Assembly: GCA_026018925.1 (NCBI GenBank)
Contig: JAKSZU010000031.1
Span: 11,412,648-11,476,647 of the forward strand
Direction: 5' to 3'
DNA length: 64,000 nucleotides
Source: Tupaia tana
Lineage: Eukaryota; Chordata; Mammalia; Scandentia; Tupaiidae
Positions 31,360 through 42,125 of this stretch are shown here, piece by piece. Within the stretch, counting starts at the first letter, position 1; the number at the start of each line of letters is the position of its first letter. Below the pieces are notes generated by a model. That model searched no databases. It worked only from the letters and a program-made list of their open reading frames with translations, and had not been told where the DNA came from. The translations under genes and the position numbers were made by a program.

Positions 31360-31592
31360 GTTTTTTCTTTGTTTGTTTTTTTCAGTTGCCAAAGAGTAGG
31401 TGTGCTCACCAGGGAGAGGCAGACAGCCAGACAGGGAGGGAGAGGGGGAGAGCAGCCCTCCGTGGGGCTTGACCACGGTCCCTCCCCTCTCCTTCTCCAT
31501 CCTGTTGGGATTTCGGGCACACACACACATGCGCCCGGCACGTGGCCCAAGCTCTCAGGGCTGGGACTCGGACAGTGGCTCACCGTCGTGTT
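31360..31592 (-). mobile_element. SINE-L copy, diverged, 5' part poor
   Basis: GTTGCCAAAGAGTAGGTGTG, AGGCAGACAGCCAGACAGGG and TTGGGATTTCGGGCACACAC align with the body on minus. The head beyond GGGACTCGGACAGTGG is weak. Confidence 0.75.
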
Positions 31593-31892
31593 CTATGGGG
31601 ATTATATGACCAGAAGGAGAAAAATGAAAAGTAGCTCGTCATTTATGAAGTCCACAGCACTGGCTCGTTCCTCTTTTTATGATATTGGCTGCAATTTCAA
31701 AGGCCTAGTTCATGAGAGCAGTGACACTGGGCATTCTCTTCCACTTTGTCCTTCTGATTAAAATTGGCTTTAGAGTTTGCTGCAAAGATTTCGTTTTATT
31801 GGTCTGTGAAGCGTTATGGTCGCCTTATCTCTCACAGGTTTAAAAAAAATTTTTTTGAATTCAAAAAGTTTAAAAGTTGATTGAAAGTATAT

Positions 31893-32157
31893 ACCTTTTT
31901 TTTTTTTTTTTTTTTAAATTTTGAAAGAGAATTTTGCTATTGGGCACACGCGCTCTCCAGACAGAGACAGAAAGCGAGAAATCACTCACCAGGGGGTGTG
32001 GTCATGCCTTAATTCCTTCTCCTCCATTCTCCCTCAGGATCTTGCGCAAGCACATACAAGCACCCGGTGTGAGTATTAAGCCGCTGGGTCTGGGACTCGA
32101 ACCGTAGTCAACTACGTGGGAGTCCAGTGACGTAACCATGACGCCATCTGCTGGCCC
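31893..32157 (-). mobile_element. SINE-L copy
   Basis: A run of 21 T (near 31895-31915) is the tail complement. B box on minus GGTTCGAGTCC, head end CATCTGCTGGCCCC. Confidence 0.94.
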
Positions 32158-32271
32158 CAAAAGTCCATACCAATTTTTTTAAATTGCATAAGTAGTATTT
32201 CCTCATAACAGGAATTTAAATATATATGTTAAATCAAACACTAGAGGCTCCAGACTTCCTGTTTCCTAAGT

Positions 32272-32458
32272 TTTTTTTTAATATTTACTTAATTTTATTT
32301 ATTATAATTATTATTTTTTACAATTTTGCTACAGGACATATGCAGAGAGAGACAGAGAGAGAGAGTGAAAGGGAAAGCAAGAAAGCAAGCCCCAGGACTC
32401 GAACCATGGTCAGTCATGTGGAATCCGGCACCTTAACCACTATGCCACCTGCTGGCCC
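32272..32458 (-). mobile_element. SINE-S copy
   Basis: AT-rich tail complement 32280-32325, TTTTGCTACAGGACATATGC, B box on minus GGTTCGAGTCC, head end CCACCTGCTGGCCC. Confidence 0.93.
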
Positions 32459-32716
32459 TATCCTGCACAGGTCTAAAAACATTTCTTTGTTGTTGTTTCC
32501 TTCTCCTTGTTTCTTAGAAAACTCTCTAAATATGGAAATGCAGACAAATTAAAGTAATAGCTTACACTCCTTTGAACACACAAGTAATCCATTTTCAGTA
32601 TATTATGGAAAAGGTGCTCCCCCATGGAAAATGCCAATGACAGCACAGAGTAGAAACAGCCTGATCCATGGTGGCATCACTCACTTTGTGTGTTTTTTTT
32701 AAAAAAGTCTATTTCT

Positions 32717-32975
32717 GGGGCCAGCAAATAGCATGGTGATTAAGGCACTGGGTTCCCACACAGCCCGGGTTGCAGTTCGAGTCCCGGACCCAGTGGCTTA
32801 AACTCACGCCGGGCGCGTGTATGTGCGTGCCCAAGATCCCAAGAGGAGAAGGGAGGAGAAGGGATTATGGTGTCATCAACCCTCCTGGGGGTGAGTTCTC
32901 GCTTTCTGTCTCTCTGTCTCTCTCCATCTCTCTCACATGAGCACCACCACCCTATGGCAAACACCTAAAAAAAAG
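32717..32975 (+). mobile_element. SINE-L copy
   Basis: Head GGGGCCAGCAAATAGC, B box AGTTCGAGTCC, palindrome reduced to CCTCCTGGGGG, end CCCTATGGCAAACACCT. Confidence 0.93.
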
Positions 32976-32987
32976 TATGTTTTTTTT

Positions 32988-33125
32988 CTTTCACTCATGA
33001 GAGAGTGATTCAGAATGGAGAAGGAGAGACAGAGAGACAGCATCCCCCCACTCAGAAGGTCTCGGGGCATGAACCCAGGACCCTCCCCATATGGGTCAAG
33101 GCAGGCCATCACTGTGTACCCCCCT
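32988..33125 (-). mobile_element. SINE-D copy, internally deleted
   Basis: CACTCATGAGAGAGTGATTC (3' end), then GGCATGAACCCAGGACCCTC and CCATATGGGTCAAGGCAGGC (head). About 80 bp of the usual middle is missing. Confidence 0.75.
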
Positions 33126-33352
33126 GGTAAGTGAAAATGCTATTTTACGTACTGCCGCTGTTACTTGTCCTTTCTTTGTATTATAGCTTTGTTGGTTAAA
33201 GTGAGCTGGGAAGGCCCATTTCATTATTTTTTTTTCTTTTTGCAATTTAAATTTGTTCTGGAAATGAGGTTTATGTGTATTGCTGATTAACAGAGATCCA
33301 ATTAGGTTGACACAATTGGGAACTATAATTGGTTCCATTAATTGGTTCTTGT

Positions 33353-33547
33353 TTTGCTTTTTTAAAGAATTATTTGGTTTAACTTTATTTATTCATTTAT
33401 TTTATTTTAATTTGACCAGGGAGGGACAGAGTGAAAAAGAGAGAATGAGGGAAGGTGAGAAAGCAAGCTGCCAGGTCCAGGACTCAAACTGCGGTCAGCC
33501 ATGTGAGAGTCCAGTGCCTTTAACCACCACGCCACCTGCTGGCCCGC
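33353..33547 (-). mobile_element. SINE-S copy with TSD
   Basis: Flanks ATTAATTGGTTCTTGT (33337-33352) and ATTAATTGGTTATTGT (33548-33563) differ at one base. B box on minus AGTTTGAGTCC. Confidence 0.95.
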
Positions 33548-33653
33548 ATTAATTGGTTATTGTGTACCAGAATGTAATCAGCTCAGAGGTTTCTGTCACT
33601 ATCCCAGAGAAGGTTTTGTCTCCTATGAACTAGAATATTAAAATTACCAAAGG

Positions 33654-33922
33654 GGGACCAGCAGCTGGTGTAATGGTTACATCACTGGACTCCCATGTAG
33701 TTGATCTCTGTTCAAGTCCCAGACCTGGTGGCTTAAAACTCATGCCAGGTGCATGTGTGTGCATGCTCGAGATCCCAAGAGGAGAATGGAGAAGAAGGGA
33801 TTGCAGCTTAGCCATTCCCCCTGGGGAGGGGGGAGGGGGTGATCTCTCACTTTCTACCATCTCTGTCTCTCTGGTGAGCACATGTGCCCTGTAGCAAAAA
33901 TCCCTCAAAAAAAAAAAAAAAA
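33654..33922 (+). mobile_element. SINE-L copy
   Basis: Head GGGGGACCAGCAGCTGG, B box TGTTCAAGTCC, palindrome followed by GGGAGGGGGGAGGGGG. Ends in 16 A. Confidence 0.95.
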
Positions 33923-34099
33923 GTTTTCAAAGGACTTGGAATCTCTCAGTTCATAGTGATGGGCTACTGTTCCAGTTTGATAAAATGGAAGTTATTTTTC
34001 TTTATGCATTTACTGTTTTAGTTGGGAATGTTCTTGGCTTCAACTTGAATATGAAAAAAGAAAGCAATGAACTCCATGGTTCTCAAGAAAGAGATAGAT

Positions 34100-34305
34100 G
34101 GGGCTGGCAGGTAGTGTGGTGATTAGGGATGCTGGACACTACCACATAGCTGACCACAGTTCGAGTCCCAGACCTGGTGACTTGCTTTCACACTTTCCTT
34201 CTCTCTCTCTTTCTCTGTCTCTCTCTCTCTCATTGTGTCCCTCTGGTCAAATTAAAATAAATAAATAAATAAAGCTAAATAGCAATTCTTTTTTAAGAAA
34301 AGGAA
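34100..34305 (+). mobile_element. SINE-S copy
   Basis: Head GATGGGGCTGGCAGG, B box AGTTCGAGTCC, end CTGGTCAAATTAAAATAAAT with AAAT repeats, then AATTCTTTTTTAAG. Confidence 0.93.
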
Positions 34306-34447
34306 AGTCATCCTTTTATCTTATTTATTCTCAAAGCAAGTAGATGCATCTTTTTGCTCTGACTTGTGTGTTTATCTCACACTTAAATAATGAGAGAAAT
34401 TAATAATAATAATTACAATAAATGTGAAAGGACTTGATATATATATT

Positions 34448-34692
34448 TAGTTTTTGCTCTAGATCTTATGGACTTGCCGAAAATAGACAGAGACAGAAAA
34501 AGTAGGAAATCATCCCTTCAGGGAGACAGCCACACCACAATCCCTTCTCCTCCGTTCTCTTCTTAGGACTTTGAGCACACGCACGTGCACCTGGCATGAG
34601 TTTCAAGTTGCCGGGTCCGGGACTCAAACCACAGAGTCAGCCATCTGGAATCCACCCACCTTCACCTCTACACATCTGCTTGCTGCTGGCCC
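34448..34692 (-). mobile_element. SINE-L copy, older variant
   Basis: Extended arm CCACCTTCACCTCTACAC between boxes, as in 7464-7717. B-box region TGGTTTGAGTCC on minus, palindrome decayed to CCCTTCAGGG. Confidence 0.87.
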
Positions 34693-35133
34693 AGGACTTT
34701 ACATACTTCTAAGCTTATCATGTATAGTTCACAGCTGTAGGATTTCTTCAGCTCTATTTATTTATTTTTTAAAGGAAGACTTGTCAAAGACTCCCAACAT
34801 AAGCCTGTCATGCACTCTTACGGGGATGATTTCCTCAGGCGTCCCTAGAACAGTGATTATTAACCTTTTGGCGCTAGAGACTAAGCTAAATATTTCACAT
34901 GTCATCTTTATCACTAGTCTTGTTAGCTATTTGTGGTCACTGGGGTTCTTCACATTAAAGGAAATGGACAAGAGTTTATCATTGCGTGAGGTGCAAGAAT
35001 CAAAACCATTTTATCTGCCCAACAAATAGTTGATTATTTGATGTCTGATACACACTCCGCTTCCCCCAAGACTTTGGATCTTTCCAAATCAGCAAGTCAT
35101 CGGCGCAGAATGGTGTCTTATTTTAGAGGACAT
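34693..35133. other. unique sequence, no gene
   Basis: AGTGATTATTAACCTTTTGG near 34850 recalls the start of old hAT-type elements, but too little matches to call one. The long + frame continues from the SINE and has no domain. Confidence 0.45.
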
Positions 35134-35400
35134 TGGGCCATCAGGTAGTGTAGCAGTTACATCACTGGACTCCCATATGGCAAATCATGGTTTGAGTCCT
35201 AGACCCAATGACTTGAAAATTATACCAGGTGCACGTGCATGCGTGCCCAAGATCCCAGGAGGAAAATGGAGGAAAAGGGATTGCGGTGTGGCCATGCCTC
35301 TGGGAGGTGATTTCTCACTTTCCTTCTCACTGTCTCTGTCTCTTACTGTCTCTGGTGAACACATGAGCCCTAGGCAAAAACCTCTAAAAAAAAAAAAAAA
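35134..35400 (+). mobile_element. SINE-L copy
   Basis: Head GGGCCATCAGGTAGTG, B box GGTTTGAGTCC, palindrome lost (TGCCTCTGGGAGG), A15 tail. Confidence 0.93.
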
Positions 35401-35798
35401 ACCAGTATATCAACAGTGGCACTATTAGTGCATTTAGTCTCATAAACCATCTGAGTTGAGATAAACTCTAATGACCCCAAAATACTTGAAGGCATTAAAT
35501 TAAGTATAACACAGCCCTATGGAGAACTCTAAAATAAATGTCAAAGGTCTCCCCAGGCCAAATTATGTTGTTGAACTATTTCGTTTTTCATCACTCCAAA
35601 CACAATTTCCTGTATTTGATTAAGTACACATCCCTTTCAACACCTTTATCGTCTTTAACAACATTTTACTCATTTATATTTCTGTATTTTTATATGATGT
35701 TCAAATAATATAAATATACAATCATGTTTAAATTCTAAGTTACCTTATTTAAATTAGAATGATGTAGAATACAGTTAATTCATTTTGCATTAATTTTT
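35401..35798. other. unique AT-rich sequence, no gene
   Basis: Nothing recognised. Confidence 0.55.
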
Positions 35799-36049
35799 TT
35801 TTCTTTCTTGAGAGATATTTTTGCTATAGGGCACGTGCGCTCACCAGAGAGACAGAGACAGAAAGCGAAAAATCACTCCCCAAGAGATGGCCATGTTGCA
35901 ATCCCTTTTTCTCAATTCTCCCCTTGGGATTTTGGGCATGCACACACATGGTGCGCAGCATGAGTTTGAAGTTGCCAGGTCTGTGACTTAAACTGCAGCG
36001 ACTACATGAGAGTCCAGCGATGTAAACATTACATCATCTGCTGGACCCC
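35799..36049 (-). mobile_element. SINE-L copy
   Basis: Body short by several bases at CACTCCCCAAGAGATGG (palindrome lost). B-box region on minus AGTTTAAGTCAC, head end CATCTGCTGGACCCC. Confidence 0.92.
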
Positions 36050-36556
36050 CTTTTGTATGAAAATCTAATCCTCAGAGTTGATAAAGTCCATTAGAAGTAT
36101 TTGGTTTAAACTTTTTCTCTCCCTGTGTGACTGCAGGATTTACAGCCTTGAAATTATAAGAGTCAGATACTTACTACATTGCAGGGATAGATTAAATTAT
36201 TTTAAAGTCAGACCCATTTCTGTGGCCTAGTATTTTGTCTTAAACACATCTTGATTCATTATAACTGGAAGGGTATACATTTCCTCCAGTTATTAAAATA
36301 GCCTATACTTAAATATTATTGATAACATGGAATTTTAATATTTGCCCTCCCTCTTAGCCAGAAATAAATGTTTCTATCAGGTAAAAATTAAATTACAGTT
36401 TTATAGTTTTCTGTATGCATTATAATCTAGTTAATTCTCGTTAATATTTTATTAATGAGAGAAGAAGCAGGCAATGTAGTAATATACTTTGCAGGACTTT
36501 ATGTCAGTAGAAAAGTAAAATGAAAGAACTTTTACTTAACTGCATATATATATATA
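36050..36556. other. unique AT-rich sequence, no gene
   Basis: No repeat or gene seen. It ends in a short (AT)n just before a truncated SINE. Confidence 0.55.
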
Positions 36557-36826
36557 TGCAGTCAACTGCTGTTCGAGTCCCAGACTTGGAGGCTTAAAAC
36601 TCACACCGGTCTGAGAGTATAAACTGAGTATAAATCACGCATATACACTCGTGTGTGTGTGTGTGTGTGTGTGTGCATGTGTGTGTGCCCAAGATCTTCC
36701 TCGGTAGAATGGAGAAGGGATTGCAGTGTGGCCATCCCTCCTGGGGGGTGACTTCTCACTTTCTCTCTCTCTGTCTCTCCAGTGAGCACATGCACCCTGT
36801 AGCAAAAATCTCTCTCTAAAAAAAGA
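36557..36826 (+). mobile_element. SINE-L, 5'-truncated, with internal insertion
   Basis: Starts at GCAGTCAACTGCTGTTCGAG, just upstream of the B box, so the A box is missing. About 35 unrelated bases (36608-36643) and (GT)n at 36651-36675 interrupt the body. End CCCTGTAGCAAAAATCTC. Confidence 0.88.
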
Positions 36827-37154
36827 AGTTTCTCAAAAGATATAAACAAAAAGTTTACACCAATTATTTCTTTTCTTATGACAAATTAGACCCCAATGTG
36901 CATGGAAGCAGTAATGTATTTAATTGATATAGACCTCACAGCGTTCATCCATCGACTATCGGTTTCCTAAATTCTACCAGAAGAGTTGGAAATCTCTTCT
37001 TACTACTTACCTTAAAAGCCCTTTGCAAATAGCCTGATAGGCAAATAGAATCATTTTTATCAATGTAGTTTATCAAGCAAATAAATGAAAGAAAGAAAGC
37101 TGACAGGGAAGGAGAGAATGAGAGAGGAAGGAAGGAAGAAAAACAAACAAACAA
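36827..37154. other. unique sequence, no gene
   Basis: GA-rich at 37083-37140. No gene. Confidence 0.55.
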
Positions 37155-37166
37155 AAACCCTGAAGG

Positions 37167-37322
37167 GACCAGCAGATGGCATGGTTCTTAAATCGCTGGA
37201 CTCCCATATGACCAGACCATGGTTCAAGTCTCAGACCCGGGGGTTTACTTCCCTCACTTTCCCTTTCTCTGTCTATCTGCAGGCAAATTTAAAAATAGGG
37301 ACAATACACAAAATTAAATTTT
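37167..37322 (+). mobile_element. SINE-S copy
   Basis: Head GGGACCAGCAGATGGC, B box GGTTCAAGTCT, ends CAGGCAAATTTAAAAATAGG. CCTGAA flanks both ends (near 37160 and 37330), a possible short TSD. Confidence 0.88.
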
Positions 37323-37334
37323 AAAAAATCCTGA

Positions 37335-37757
37335 ATTTGGTGGAATTTTTCTTAAAAGACATCGTTGATTGGTGAAAACTTCCTCTAAATGACTTTATAC
37401 ATCCAGTGACATTCGTACGGAAAATTAGCAAAGGTCCAAATTTGCTTTGTGTTGAGATGTGACTTATCCTTTGGGGATAGCGTTTGTGCTCGCTGTCTGA
37501 CGAGTCTGATACAACTGAGTTTAGAGAATAACGTGTTTTACACTCAGCTTTGTTTCTGTCCTAAAATACGGTCTCCGAGGAGAAGGTAGAATATTTTACT
37601 TTGCAAAGTCATGATTGGATCCCACTTCCCCATTTACTTAACATGCGGTTGCTTCAGTTAAGGAAGACGATGCTTCATTTGCCTTTGTATCTCAGCAATA
37701 ATGAATCAATACATGTTTTCTTACTCAATATTCTTCCCTTCACTAAACATGTATTTA
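37335..37757. other. unique sequence, no gene
   Basis: Non-repetitive. Nothing recognised. Confidence 0.55.
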
Positions 37758-37767
37758 TTATTTTTTA

Positions 37768-38026
37768 AAGTTTCTTTCTTCCATGAGCCAGAGACACAGA
37801 AAGAAAGAGAGAGGGAGAGAGGGAGAGAGAGAGAGACAAAAAAAAACCAAAAAAAAAAAAACATGCAATGGCGTACCAATACTTGGTTCTACTCCCACTT
37901 TCAGCCAGTCCCTGATCCAGGGCATGTGTGTGCTTCATGGAGGTCTCTGGAATCGAACCCAGAACCTCTTATGTGGATCAGTCTTTCAGAACACTGCCTT
38001 TTACAGCTGCTCCAATGTCTGGCCCC
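37768..38026 (-). mobile_element. SINE-D copy with purine expansion
   Basis: Head on minus GGGGGCCAGACATTGGAGC, GGTTCTGGGTTCGATTCCAG. The TCTCTC region has become a GA/A-rich tract on + (37799-37861). Confidence 0.82.
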
Positions 38027-38039
38027 CAATAGTTATTTT

Positions 38040-38190
38040 ATCCAAAAATATTTAATTTAATTAATTAATTTTTAATTTAAGCACAGAGAGACAGAAAGAG
38101 AGAGACCGGGAAACTGAGAAAGCAAGCCACCATGTCTGGGACTCAAACCATGGTTGGCCACACCTTAAGTACCACACCACCTGCTGACCC
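38040..38190 (-). mobile_element. SINE-S copy
   Basis: TTAATTAATTAATTTTTAAT tail complement, B box on minus GGTTTGAGTCC, anticodon arm shortened (GGCCACACCTTAAG). Confidence 0.88.
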
Positions 38191-38249
38191 CCCCAAACAT
38201 TCTTTTAAGAACAGATCTTACATTTAACTTTGTAGAATTCATACTGTTT

Positions 38250-38487
38250 GTTGGAGAGATTTTTGCTATAGGGCGGCTGTGCTTGCCAGAGAGATAGAAA
38301 GTGAGAAATCGCCCCCAGAGGGGATGGCCACGCCACAATCCCTTCTCCTCCTCCATTCTCCTCTTGGGATCTTGGACACGCACACACATGTACCTAGTGT
38401 GAGTTTTAAGCCATCAGATCTGGGACTTGAACAGTGGTTGACTACATGGGAGTCCAGTGATGTAACCACTACACCAACTGGTGGTTT
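38250..38487 (-). mobile_element. SINE-L copy
   Basis: Tail at left is short (TTGGAGAG). Palindrome CCCCCAGAGGGG, B-box region on minus TGTTCAAGTCC. The 5' end runs into ACTGGTGGTTTC. Confidence 0.9.
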
Positions 38488-38708
38488 CTGTAGAGATCAT
38501 ATTTTATTGGGGAAAAATGTTTGTATACTATGCTGAACAAACTGATTTCTGTGTTAACAGTGGGAAGAAAAATTGGTGTCCTATAGGCATATTGTTATTT
38601 TTTTTCTATTGACTCTAGCAAATGAAAAAGATTATAATTTAATTGGCATCACATTATTTAACATGATCTAATTTTAAAATGGTGATTGTATTTTTAGCTG
38701 TCCATATA

Positions 38709-38779
38709 TTGGTTGTTGGAAAAGTCATCATGTGTTTTTTTCTACGCAAAATGTATCATGACTTTTTCCAACAATCCAA
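38709..38779. mobile_element. mariner-type MITE, complete with TA flanks
   Basis: Left TIR TTGGTTGTTGGAAAAGTCAT and right GACTTTTTCCAACAATCCAA, with TA at 38707-38708 and 38780-38781. The TIRs pair over about 20 bases. Its right end is duplicated downstream. Confidence 0.92.
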
Positions 38780-38946
38780 TAATTGCTTTTCAAATGTATG
38801 CATTTAAAACATTATTTTAAATTTATAAAATTTTAAAGTTATAAAGTTAATTTTTCCTATGTCATGTGTCATGACTTTTCCCGACAGCCCAGTAACTACC
38901 TTTCAAATTTGTACATTTAAAAAATTATATTAAATTTATAAAATTG
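38728..38946 (+). repeat. 113-bp tandem duplication including a MITE end
   Basis: From TCATGACTTTTTCCAACAATC (38756) onward the sequence recurs at 38869 as TCATGACTTTTCCCGACAGC. Flanks (TTTCAAATGTATGCATTTAA versus TTTCAAATTTGTACATTTAA) follow in both. The copies are diverged, so the duplication is not recent. Confidence 0.82.
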
Positions 38947-39105
38947 GTTCATACTATGTATAAATATATATACAGTATATATATGGAAAAGAAACTAGTA
39001 TTATATGGGTGTAAAAATAAGTTTAAAAATGTCTGTGCAATTATGATGAAATATTTTCACTTTAAAACCTTATTTTCTTTATCCCACATTATAATGTTGC
39101 TTTTT

Positions 39106-39364
39106 TTTTTTTGGAGAGGTTTTTGCTATAGGGCACGTGCATTCGCCAGACAGACAGAGAGAGACAGAGAGACAGAAAGCGAGAAATCACCCCCCGGGGG
39201 GATGGCCACGCCGCCATCCATTCTCCTCCATTCTCCTCTCGGGATCTTGGGCACGCATGCACACGCGCCCGGCGTGAGTGTTAAGCCACCGGGTCTGGGA
39301 CGCGAACCACAGTCGACTACATGGGAGTCCAGCGACATAGCCATTACTCTAACTGCTGGTTCCC
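39106..39364 (-). mobile_element. SINE-L, young B-box variant, perfect TSD
   Basis: 15-bp TSD ATAATGTTGCTTTTT (39091-39105, 39365-39379). B box on minus GGTTCGCGTCC. CCCCCCGGGGGG palindrome. CpGs largely intact (GGCACGCATG, CGCCCGGCG). Confidence 0.97.
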
Positions 39365-39379
39365 ATAATGTTGCTTTTT

Positions 39380-39862
39380 AAAAAAGACTTAAGTATAAGT
39401 TAAAAACCCTACTGATGGAGGTTGTTCACTTGAATTAGCATTAATTCATAGAAAGACCAGGAACAAGATATGAGTTGATAAAATAGAAAATCAGGTTTTA
39501 GTACTGCTCATTAATTCTGATTCTAAAGAAAGCTTTGGGATGAGGTATACGTGCCCCATGACATTTTTATGGAGACTCAAAAATCGATGTGTTCTGAACT
39601 GGTTTTAGTGTTATAGTAATAGTGTTCTGACTGATGCAGATGAAATTCTGTCTATTACCAAATCTATTTGGTCACTTTAAACATTGTAGAGTTTTAGTAT
39701 CCTCGTTAAAGAACCCCAACGTAGTTACAGTATTTGCATTTGGGAAACACTTTAGATTCTAAGTTTAGTATCAAATACATGATGATTGGAGCTACAATGG
39801 TCGTTTCTTATTTATTTATGTAATTGCTCATTGTATTCTTTTACTCTGATTTGTCTGCATCA
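39380..39862. other. unique AT-rich sequence, no gene
   Basis: Nothing recognised. Confidence 0.55.
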
Positions 39863-40138
39863 TTTGTTTGCTACAGGATGCATACAGTTGCCAAGAGAGA
39901 CAGAGACAGAGACAGAGACAGAGAGAGGGGAAATGACACAGAGAGAGAAAAGTCAGAAATCACTCCCCCCCTCCAGGGGGGAATGGCCACACTGCAATTC
40001 CTTTTCCTCCATTCTCCTCTCGGGATTTTGGGCACGCACATCTGGTGTGTTTTCCTGAGTCACTGGGTCCGGGACTCGAACTGCACAATCAGCCATGTGG
40101 AATCTAGCCACCGTCACCACAACACCACAGTCTGGCCT
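39863..40138 (-). mobile_element. SINE-L copy, older variant
   Basis: Extended arm CACCGTCACCACAACACC between boxes. CAGAGA hexamer repeats at 39898-39920, palindrome CCCCCCCTCCAGGGGGG. Confidence 0.88.
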
Positions 40139-40245
40139 TATGTTCTTTTTCTTCTGCTCATTCAGGTTGCAAAGTGCTACATATGATCGCAAATGGTTTG
40201 ATAGAAGGGTGCTCATTGTTTAATGATGCTGTTTCATACCAAAAC

Positions 40246-40497
40246 TGGAGCCAGCAGGTGCCATGGCAGTTGAGGCACTGGATCCCACATGGGTGACTCA
40301 GCAGTTCAAATCCCCAACTTGGCAGCTTGAAAAAGCACGTCAGGTGTGTGCGCCTGCATGCCCAAAATCCAAGAGGAGAATAGCAGGGAAGGGATTGTGG
40401 CATGGCCATCCTTTCAAGGGGGCGATTTCTCATTTCCCCTCTCTGTCTCTCTCTGGTGAGTGCATGTGCCCTATGCCAAAAACCTTTTAAAAAAAAA
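40246..40497 (+). mobile_element. SINE-L copy, target of a U4 insertion
   Basis: Head GGAGCCAGCAGGTGCC, B box AGTTCAAATCC, palindrome lost (CCTTTCAAGGGGG), end CCCTATGCCAAAAACC plus a tail of 9 A followed by TGT. The U4 pseudogene begins in that tail. Confidence 0.92.
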
Positions 40498-40498
40498 T

Positions 40499-40567
40499 GT
40501 TTTCAATTAGCAATAATCGCGCCTCGGATAAACCTCATTGGCTACGATACTGCCACTGCGCAAAGCT
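40499..40567 (-). pseudogene. RNU4 pseudogene: truncated U4 snRNA pseudogene (first 69 nt)
   Basis: On the minus strand the sequence starts AGCTTTGCGCAGTGGCAGTA and ends CTAATTGAAAAC. This agrees, to my knowledge without mismatch, with the first 69 nt of mammalian U4 snRNA: the U6-pairing stem II, the 5' stem-loop and stem I region. The Sm site and 3' domain are absent, so it cannot form a functional U4 particle. AAAAAAAAATGT lies on both sides (40489-40500, 40572-40583) and is read as a TSD from retroposition into a SINE poly-A tail. No proximal or distal sequence element was identifiable upstream. Confidence 0.95.
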
Positions 40568-40876
40568 ATAAAAAAAAAAATGTAAATCTTGAATCCCTCT
40601 ACATGAAGTCTTAGAATCTCCTCAATGGATAACTCATCTTGCACCTCAAATACTTCTCCATGGGTTACTTCTTCCATGGGAAAAAATAAATGAACTAACT
40701 GCTATAATTCATGGCTGGGTTGGTATAAAGACACACAGATTAACATCCGACAGTAAAGCATGGCTTTGACCTGGAAATTCAGTTGTCCTGTTCTTCCTCT
40801 GCTTTTCAAATGCACAGAAACATTTTCACAATCCCCTATGACTTACAGACGGGCTTAATTAACCGTGGGGTTCAGT

Positions 40877-41045
40877 AAGAAATCAGCCCTCGGGGGAATG
40901 GCCATGCCACAATCCCCTCTCTTCCACTCCCCTCATGGGATGTGGGGCACGCACACGCATGCTCCTGGCATGAGTTTTAAGCCTCTGGATCCGAGACTCA
41001 AATCTGGGAGTCCAGCACCACAACCACTGGGGAACCTGCTGGCCC
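40877..41045 (-). mobile_element. SINE-L, 3'-truncated
   Basis: Begins at AGAAATCAGCCCTCGGGGGA, so the TCTCTG stretch and 3' end are missing. The head end is GGGAACCTGCTGGCCCC. The arm near the B box is shortened. Confidence 0.85.
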
Positions 41046-41267
41046 CAAGAATGCCCACTTTCTCTGCTGCTGTTTCTCAGGTTTAAGACTCGTTTTCTTG
41101 TGGCTGATGTGTGGGCTTCGTATAAGGAGACTTCGGCAGGGCCGTGAAACTTCTCCAGGGCTCAGAGATGCTCACAGAGCACGTGAATGCTGCTGTATGT
41201 TATCTGTGGGCGCTATGGGCTGCTTGCTTTCCATCAGCAATTGTATCAGAGGAGACCAGCGTGAGCA

Positions 41268-41467
41268 AAGCACATGGTGTGGCGGTGAAGGCAGCTGGAT
41301 CCCACGTGGCCAACTACACGGTTCAAGTCCCAGGAGAGATAAAGATGGAATGGCACTGCAACCATATTCCCTATGGTGACCTTCCTCGTTAACTTTCTCC
41401 ATTTCTCCTTCTTTAATGATCGCATGCACCCTCTGGCAAAAAAAAGAAAAAAAAGAAAAGAAAAAAA
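41268..41467 (+). mobile_element. SINE-L copy with internal deletion
   Basis: CACATGGTGTGGCGGTGAAG A-box area, GGTTCAAGTCCCAGG, then jumps to GATAAAGATGGAATGGCAC. End GCACCCTCTGGCAAAAAAAAG. Old copy. Confidence 0.7.
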
Positions 41468-41487
41468 TTCTTAGAAAAGAGGGACCA

Positions 41488-41724
41488 GGCACCAGCAGGT
41501 GGCGTGGTGGTTAAAGGTGCTGAACTCCCACATGGCCGACCACAGTTCAAGGCCCAGAGCTGGAGGCTTAAAAATCATGCCAGGTGCATGTGCCTGTGTG
41601 CCCACAATCCCAGCAGGAGAATGGAGGAGGGACTGCACCATGGTCATCCCCTCTGGGGAGTGATTTCTCTCAGGCGAGTGCACGTGCCCTATGGCACAAG
41701 CATAAAAAAAAAAAAAGAAAGAAG
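41488..41724 (+). mobile_element. SINE-L copy
   Basis: Head GGCACCAGCAGGTGGCG, B box AGTTCAAGGCC. Lacks the TCTGTCTCT stretch (GATTTCTCTCAGGCGAG). Tail A13 with AAAG. Confidence 0.92.
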
Positions 41725-41978
41725 GGACTAGCAGTTAGCGTAATGGCTATGTCACTGGACTCCCACGTAGTTGACCGCAGTTCGCGTCCCGGACCTGGTG
41801 GCTTAAAACTCACGCTGGGTGCGTGTGCGTGCGTGCCCAAGATCCCGAGAGGAGAATGGAGGAGAAGGGATTGCGGCATGACCATCCCCCCGGGGGGTGA
41901 TTTCTCGCTTTCTGTCTTTCTGTCTCTGTCTGTCTGGTGAGTGCACGCGCCCTATAGCAAAAACCTCTCAAAAAAAAA

Positions 41979-41980
<2 letters not shown>
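41725..41980 (+). mobile_element. SINE-L, young B-box variant
   Basis: Head GGACTAGCAGTTAGCG, B box AGTTCGCGTCC, palindrome CCCCCCGGGGGG, end CGCCCTATAGCAAAAACC. It follows the preceding SINE tail directly. Confidence 0.95.
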
Positions 41981-42026
<46 letters not shown>

Positions 42027-42125
42027 AAAGAAAGAAAAGAAAAAAAAAGAAAAGAAAAGAAAAGAAAAAGAAACGAAATGAAACCAAGAACTTGGAAAAG
42101 TTACTGAAAAAAAGAAAAGAAAGAA
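41981..42125 (+). repeat. (GAAA)n / A-rich purine tract
   Basis: Expanded tail of the upstream SINE: GAAA units grade into AAAAG units and irregular purines. Confidence 0.95.

Noticed and set aside
34845..34960. old hAT-type element
   Set aside because: AGTGATTATTAACCTTTTGG recalls such an element's start, but the following bases do not continue the match.
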